Source: Chondrus crispus (Eukaryota; Rhodophyta; Florideophyceae; Gigartinales; Gigartinaceae). From it: a stretch of DNA of 64,000 nt. Shown here piece by piece: positions 57,921 through 64,000 of the stretch. The notes below the pieces were generated by a model. That model had not been told where the DNA came from, did not search any database, and saw only the letters and a program-made list of their open reading frames with translations. The stretch is from positions 1 through 64,000 of the forward strand of contig NW_005179143.1 in assembly GCF_000350225.1 (NCBI RefSeq). The letters are read 5' to 3'. The position numbers and the translations under genes were made by a program. How positions within the stretch are numbered: position 1 is the stretch's first letter; every line of letters begins with the position of its first letter.

Positions 57921-58680
57921 GTTGTTGTTGACGCAAGTTGCGACACAAAAAGAGAAACACTACAATTACCCTTATTTTGGCTACAGTGTCATTCCATTCG
58001 CGGGCAACCCCTTTCTTCACACACGAGGTCAGTGCGAAGACGTGCGCGATGAGTCTGGTGCCATTAATTTCACATGCCAACTCCTGACGTCTCAACTTCA
58101 CACCTCAAGTTATTCCGTGTTGGTGATTCGCGGGGAAGTGCACTGAGCGGTTGCACTGCAGGAGGGATGTATTTCGGCCTGCATCGGGAACAAGGGCGCG
58201 CGGAGAGGGACGCACAGCGCTTATCGAACTTGCCACCGACGGTGGGTGGGTGGCGCGCGTTTGGAAATGGTATTCCGGGACGCGTAGGCGAGGGACAGCA
58301 TGCGATTATTGGCAATCCCGACGTAGAGCGAGAGTTGCTCCAGGTAGGGAGCCTGGCGCCGTTGGCGTGCGTTTCCCCGGTGAGTAAAGTGACTGCCTGC
58401 ATGGAACACATCGCCCCCCTCAGGCCTCTCGGCTGCCAGCCAAGAAGACGGCGCGCCGGGTGTGCGGCCGCCCAGCGGGGGAGCGCGGTCAAAACGCGCG
58501 CGCGGCCACCTGTTGCGTGCCGCAGACTCCCCGTGCGACTCCCGCAGATATAAGACGCATTCCAGCTTACGCGGGCCGCCGTCCGCCGCGCGCAACTGCG
58601 CCCTCTCTCCACGTGACCACGCCGCCGCGCTCCACGCGGAGCGCGGTCGATCGCAGTCGCAGTCGCAGAGGTGCGGGCAG
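57921..58680. other. GC-rich spacer with promoter-like end, unit 2
   Basis: Counterpart of 25165-25924, ending in GCAGATATAAGACGC (TATA box about 58548). Confidence 0.45.
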
Positions 58681-58857
58681 ATGGCCAGTGCCGGCGGGGC
58701 AGCGCGAATCGGGACGCACTGCCCCAGCGCCGGGGCCAGGGCCGCACGCCACGGCCTTGCGTCTTCTGCCCCGTCTTGCTGCGGTTTGCTTTGCTTTGCC
58801 CAAAGAAGTGACTTGGCGTGCTATGAGTGGCTCCTACGTTTTAATTTATGTGTTTAA
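58681..58857 (+). CDS. Small ORF (58 aa) behind a TATA box, copy 2
   Basis: Counterpart of 25925-26101 with one substitution (GGAAR for GGVAR). No recognisable domain; low confidence as a gene. Confidence 0.25.
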   Translation: MASAGGAARIGTHCPSAGARAARHGLASSAPSCCGLLCFAQRSDLACYEWLLRFNLCV

Positions 58858-59367
58858 GAAAAGCAAGGGCTTAAGAAGCATACGGTATTTGTTAAGAATT
58901 TAAAAGTATTCCTGGCAAAACCGGGCAAGGCAAACCAAAAACCAGCCTGTTAAGACACGCCCTCAGGGCTGAGCCGCACGTAGCATCGCTGCATCTCCGC
59001 CCGCAAACGCTTCCCGTTCAAACCACGCGCGACCCCCAGCGCAAGCACCACGCCCCCCCGCTTCCCGCCCGTGCCCAGCGATGCGCGCATCCCGCGGCCG
59101 CCCGCGCCGCTCGCCCGAAGCGCGAGCGTCCGACTGCGTGCCGCCGCCTCCGTTGCGCGCGCCGCCCGCTCGACACAATCGGTGTCGCGCGCGTCCGTCG
59201 CCGCGGGCGGCCGGGTTTCGCCCGTCCCCGCCGCACCCATGCACAGCGCGCGTGCGCTCGCCGTACTTGCTCGCGCGCGCCCGAGCAGTGTGCATAAAAG
59301 TCGGGGCCGCCGCGTGCCGCGATCCACTGGTAAGCATCCCCCCCCTCAGCACTGGCAGCGCGCGAGG

Positions 59368-59592
59368 ATGGGCGGCGGAAACAGCAGCAGCGGGATAGAG
59401 GGCGGGGGCGCACTCGACGAGCTGGACGTGCTGCTGTCGCCGCGGAAAACGGGGTGGATGCGCGGGGTGGAGCGCGAGAAGGAGCGACTGGTGCGGCGGA
59501 CGAGGGCGCTCGCGGAGAGCGTGCAGGTGCTGGTGGGGGTGGCGAGGCGGTGCGGGGAAGAGACCGGGGAGGAGATGTGGAAGAGGGAGTAG
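59368..59592 (+). CDS. Small protein with N-myristoylation motif, copy 2 (74 aa)
   Basis: Counterpart of 26619-26843: MGGGNSSSG start, charged helix and identical C-terminus. Substitutions are confined to the segment GGGALDELDV against GGGVLEELDV. The TATA-like ATAAAAG is about 75 bp upstream, and the C-run in the leader is 8 rather than 15, which moves the TATA-to-ATG distance without affecting the frame. A real short gene is plausible but no homologue is recognised. Confidence 0.5.
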   Translation: MGGGNSSSGIEGGGALDELDVLLSPRKTGWMRGVEREKERLVRRTRALAESVQVLVGVARRCGEETGEEMWKRE

Positions 59593-60700
59593 CGGGAACG
59601 AGGACGCGGAAGGAGTATCACTTGCACCCCTTGTGCATTACAGTACAAGCGAGGATACAGCGAGGATAGTTTTCCGCGGATACGTGTAACACGTGTTCCT
59701 GCAGAGTTGCAGCTGCCACTGTTGAATCGACAAACTCATAGAGCAGCGCCCTCTTTCTCGCCTCTTCGTCGTCTCTGGTCTCGCTCCTGCTTATCCGTCT
59801 CGCTGCGGGCTGTGATCGGACAGCCTATCGTGGTCGGTCTGTCACTGGGGGCCGCTTGTTTCACCTGTGCCGCCCAGGACACTTTCCCATTTGCCCAGTG
59901 CTTGTCTCTCACATATTCACCGATGCCCTTGCGGAGACGGTGTTAATTGGAATGAATGACGACGCCGACGTTCCGTAAAGGGAGAGGGAAGGACGTTTTC
60001 GGATGGCAGAGACTTGGCAGGCCGCTGCTTGTCACGAAGGACGAGGGGCACCAAGGACGCACCAAGGACGAGGGGTTCGGAGGAGGGGAACGGCAGGGGA
60101 ACGGCAGGGGAACGGCAGGGGAACAATGTCTGTGCGTAGTGGAGTAAAGGTGGAAGCTCAAATTTATCGTAAAATTGAAGAAAAAAGTTGGCCTCGTTTT
60201 GTCCACTGTTCTTCTCACACGTGTGGACCTGTGCACGTGTGAACCTATGCATGTGTGCCCATCGCCTCTCAACATTGAGATTCGCGCCCCGCTTTGAGCC
60301 GGTCTGCAACGCTTCTGAACACACCGTTGATGCACTAATAACAACTTCCTCTACTTCGCTTCTGTCCGAATGCTTGATGCCGCTGTGAACGTTCTTATCG
60401 TTTCTTAGTCCACTGTCTTCGAGGAGGACAAGCCATCGCAATGCAACACTTATTTCGCGTCAGGTCCGCTCGCATCCTTAGACTTGTTTACCGAGTGATG
60501 AAGTCAAGCAGGTCGGTAGTTCATACATACACATACATGGACTGCAACTTCCATACTTCCATCAAGCAAGCTTCTCAGGCATTCATAACAAAACAAAAAG
60601 CCCTCCCCACTACAGAACTACCGCGAACAGTTGCAAACGCATTACTAATGTCTCGGGCGCCAAACGGCCATCGCACTTCGATACTAACTTACACAACTAG
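59593..60700. other. Spacer between small gene 2 and receptor relic 2
   Basis: Counterpart of 26844-28366 without the 433-bp insertion. It contains a 12-bp GGGGAACGGCAG repeat (60085-60122) that is expanded relative to unit 1. No supported gene. Confidence 0.5.
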
Positions 60701-61722
60701 CTACACAACTAGCTTCATGATAGCAACCAAATGGCCAATCCTTGCAACTGCGACCTCGTGATCGGGGTCCATCTGCAAGTCTAACGCATTGTCCAACTGG
60801 GCCAAGACAGCCTCAGACCCATCCTCTCGCCTTTGCACAATTTCTCCGTACCTTTCTCCGTACCTTGAAAATATTTGTGATGTTCGTCCTGCGCGAGAAG
60901 CAGTACCCAAGTCTGCCCTCCTCAGGAACCGACTCGTGATTTCTTCCTAATCCTCGAACCTCCCGGTATGAAGTGTGATCCCTCTCTCAACATCCCACAC
61001 CCGCACGCTCTTGTCAAACGATCCAGATACCACACGTCTTCCGTCCCCACTCATCGCAACGCACACCACCGAACCCGTGTGTCCAACTAACGCCTCCCCA
61101 ACTTGTGCTTCCGTCTCCACGTCCCACACCCGCACACTCATATCCTCCGATCCAGATACTACACGTCTTCCGTCCGCAGTGTGGACGGAAGACGTGTAGT
61201 ATGAGTGTGGACTCCACACTCATTGCAACGCAACCCACTCCCGACCTATGACCGCGGTAACTTCTCAATACTTTTCTCTCCGATGTACTCCACAGCCTTA
61301 ACGTCCCGTCGTCATATCCCACAACAAAATACCCCTTCCTCTCACAGAAACTTGCGCAGGTAGCTCTCGTCACGCTCGGTTTTTCTCAAGTCACTTCGGG
61401 GGTTACTCTTCCAATGCGCATTCCAAAATATTCCCCCAAACCCCCACCCCTTTTGCGCCTGCTTGCTCAAAGCTCCCCTAGGTCCTGGCTCTCCGTTTCG
61501 AACTCGCCTTCTAATCGAACCATCTTCGTCTCCTTCTCAGCAGATCGCGCGAAAACTGTTACTTCTCCCCCGGACTTCTCCACCTGACATCCATACACTT
61601 CACCCCTGCAATCCATGCCCACTTGAATTTCAGAACTGTCATATAGCAGAAAAATCTGCTCCACCAACCTTCCATCGGCTCGCGCTCCACACTCACTCAC
61701 AGGCCGCACCCATGGCCGTGGT
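60701..61722 (-). pseudogene. TIR-NB-ARC-WD40 receptor relic 2
   Basis: Counterpart of 28367-29387, with the same internal stops, the same double quasi-palindrome (61156-61223) and the same junction to copia sequence. Its post-WD part keeps a longer open stretch (SRYGERYGEIVQRREDGSEA) containing a small GERYGE duplication. Confidence 0.88.
61156..61223. repeat. Double quasi-palindrome inside receptor relic 2
   Basis: Arms 61156-61175 and 61183-61202 plus the adjoining 11-bp palindrome, identical to 28821-28888. Confidence 0.9.
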
Positions 61723-63864
61723 CTGTTCCAGGTGCATGTGGTCGAAAAAGACAGGCTGCTATTGAAGATACAAGTTTAGCAGTATGTGCTAACGTGTTAG
61801 CATCTGAGATACAACAAGCAATGGATGAGCTTTCAGCCGATATTGATACCCAAGTTGACCTTATGAATTCTTTCGATGACGTGGATGACGAAGAGGTCAC
61901 CAAAATTTCTAACGATCGTAGAGTTACTTCTCCGCGTGATGATGATGATGGTGAGATCAGTGGTCCCGAGAACTCATCATTAGTTCCCAATTTAGAAGCT
62001 CATGAACCACAAGAGCTCGTTACATATATCCCAGTCGAACAATCTACATTTGATCCTGATCACCAGAGAGTGATCATGACAATGATACTTCCACGGACGC
62101 GCCCAATAGCACTGTACCAGATCCGCAAGAAGATGTTGCAAATGTTCAAGGCACAACACAATTGGATCAGCCTTCCGCTACCTCCTTACACCCAATGCAA
62201 ACTCGCTCCAGTTCCACTACTCCTCACACCTCGAGTGATCGCACACTACACGGGAATGATATCGAATTACTTACTGGTACTGAGCTAACTAGCTGTGAAC
62301 AAAACGCTCTGAGTCATTTCTACGATTGGTTCAAGTCAAAAGAATTTCTCATCCACCAGGCTGAAGGGTTGCCTTCTTACATCACTTCCAACTCATATTG
62401 CGATGAAGAGAGTGCCTTCCTTAATCAGTGCATTCGTATTCACAAGTCTGACGTCCCCAGAGATGCTAATGTTACTTGCAGCCATGTGCTTTATAAGATC
62501 AAAACTAGAGATGATGCATCTCTAACATGTAAGGCTCGTATAGCTCCTCATGGGAATGAAGATCGTGATCGTGAACATTTAAAAACTGATTCGGCATGTT
62601 GCCCACGTCTAGGAATTCGTACTCTGTTTTCAATATGTGTGATGTTTCAATGGTACCTCACGAAGATCGACGTGAAAGGTGCATTCTTGCAGACTGGTTC
62701 TGCTAAACGTGACGTTTATGTTATTCCCCAGAAAGAAAGCTCAGATCATAGATTTGCTTGGCTTCTTACAGTCGCAACCTATGGATTGGTGAACGCCAAT
62801 GCGCAATGGCAAGTTCACTCAGATCAAACGTCCATTGATATTGGACTAAACACACTCCTATATATGTTCTGCAGTTGTTCTACATGCTTGATGACTGCAG
62901 TTTAGTTCTTATCGTGGTTAAGGTAACTGATGATATTTTAATCGGTGGAAGTGAAACTCACAAGCGCCGGTTTATCAAAAGATTGACAGAAGCGTATGAG
63001 TTGGGTACAATCACCCATCTTCCTGGTTCATGTTGGTTCTTCGGGCTTGAAGTTTCCCAAGAACCGGACTTCGGTATACATGTTCATGCTGATCAGAAGC
63101 GTTCTGGAATAACATCTTGCAACGTTAGTCGTACAAGACGAAAGCAGATTAACGAAAAGTTGAACGCAATAGAGAAATTCCATTGCAACGCCGTTAATGG
63201 TTCTATTGGTTTTATTGGTATCCATGCTCTCCCCATTGCTTCATTTGTGTCGAGTTATCTACAACAATCGCGCAATGCTGCTACTGTACATGATCTATGT
63301 AACCAATCCGCAATGTTGAGAAAACTTAAGCAACTTGGATCCACAACAAGTTATGATAAGATACCACGGGGTACGAACCATCTCAGTGTTACCGTGTTTG
63401 CGGATGCAGCTCGCCCTAGTGAGAACGGTCAGCTCGGTATGATTTGCGGACTTCTCTTTGGCGATATGAATCGTGGTTCTATATTTCATATACTCTCATG
63501 GAGATCCAATCTATCAAGGCGTCCAGTTAAGTCGATAGCTTCGGCAGAAACACTTGCAGCAGGTGCTGCTCTTGATGAAGCTCTACTGATTTCATCCGCT
63601 TTGTCAGTCATTCTAAAAACAGCTATCCCTACTACCCTGATTGCAGATTCCAAGGATTTGTTTGACTCGCTTTCCTCCTGTCACGTTCCGGAAGATCGTT
63701 CAATTCGAGCCGATGTTCAGTTGATCAGATATTATTATGAGACCGAACAACTCGATCGTGTTATTTGGATACCTGCTCTTCAAAACTTATCTGATCTATT
63801 GACCAAGAAAGATAGCCCTTTGGCGGATACTCTTCAGCTGATGTTATTCGAAGGATGCCTATAG
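61723..63864 (+). pseudogene. Ty1/copia RT-RNase H relic, copy 2
   Basis: Counterpart of 29388-31347 plus 36350-36535, not interrupted by gypsy-2. RT motifs as in copy 1 (SHVLYKIKTRDDASLTCKAR, TKIDVKGAFLQTG, KVTDDILIGG) and a complete RNase H end (RVIWIPALQNLSDLLTKKD). Relative to copy 1 it has two extra bases near 62858 (CTATATATG for GTATATG), which shift the frame inside RT. Its RNase H keeps TGG where copy 1 has TGA. Each copy therefore carries its own private lesion. Confidence 0.85.
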
Positions 63865-64000
63865 TTTGAGATGACAAATTTCAAGAGTCGCTCTTGTCAT
63901 GCGAACCTTGGCTAAGAAATATTGGCTTATCTTCAAAGAGGAAGAGTGTGAAACTTAGGCTATGTTCAAGGAAGTATCCAAGTACATGGCCTTTGCTCAA
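63865..64000. other. 3' flank of copia relic 2
   Basis: Matches 36529-36665 with few differences; unit 2 homology is still continuing at the window edge. Confidence 0.6.

Larger units (their letters stand above)
41292..64000. repeat. Segmental duplication, unit 2 (runs off the window)
   Basis: Direct copy of 14118-36665 in the same order. Unit-specific features: copia-3 insertion (45224-51426), loss of 218 bp before the tRNA, one WD40 blade and one linker module fewer, no 433-bp insert, and no gypsy-2. Confidence 0.93.

Overview
The window is eukaryotic nuclear DNA. My best guess is a red alga (florideophyte type, for example a Chondrus relative). This is inference: genes read as long uninterrupted frames, full-length STAND receptors carry TIR, NB-ARC and WD40 domains, a tRNA-Cys gene has a D-loop insertion of the sort reported from Cyanidioschyzon, and LTR retrotransposons are nested densely. 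No database was consulted.

Layout. 1-13214: a Ty1/copia-type gag (minus strand) split by an 11.8 kb Ty3/gypsy chromovirus-type element (gypsy-1, 416-12217, coding on minus, 5-bp target duplication TGATG). gypsy-1 carries an unexplained antisense gene region between pol and its 3' LTR. 13215-14117: spacer with one copy of a dispersed repeat. 14118-36665 (unit 1) and 41292-64000 (unit 2, running off the window): two direct copies of a block with roughly 17 kb of shared sequence. In order it holds a spondin_N-domain secreted protein gene, a tRNA-Cys gene, a TIR-NB-ARC-WD40 receptor gene (minus), GC-rich small-gene regions, a truncated relic of the same receptor, and a 5'-truncated copia reverse transcriptase relic. 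36666-41291: spacer between the units, with a signal-peptide protein gene (minus) and a possible cysteine-rich ORF.

Each unit gained its own elements after duplication. Unit 1 has a young Ty3/gypsy element (gypsy-2, 31348-36344, near-identical LTRs, TSD GTCAC) inside the copia relic and a 433-bp candidate solo LTR. Unit 2 has a complete copia-type element (copia-3, 45224-51426, TSD ACTGT) between the tRNA and the receptor; it is itself split in its RT domain by a solo LTR of the gypsy-1 family (TSD AAGAG). The sister unit serves as an empty site for each insertion.

The most interesting system is the receptor pair. Both genes are open end to end (about 1425 and 1350 aa). They join a TIR domain that keeps the putative NADase glutamate, a complete NB-ARC switch and a WD40 sensor of near-identical 43-residue blades. 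Blade number differs (9 against 8), and the blades differ almost only at positions expected on the ligand-binding face of the propeller. This resembles the fungal HET-E/HNWD allorecognition NLRs and suggests a fast-evolving recognition repertoire. Other leads are the tRNA-Cys with a 12-nt D-loop insertion, a copia primer site matching the anticodon arm of initiator tRNA-Met, a perfectly phased T TTT TTA slippery heptamer, and a spondin gene lacking an ATG in both copies.
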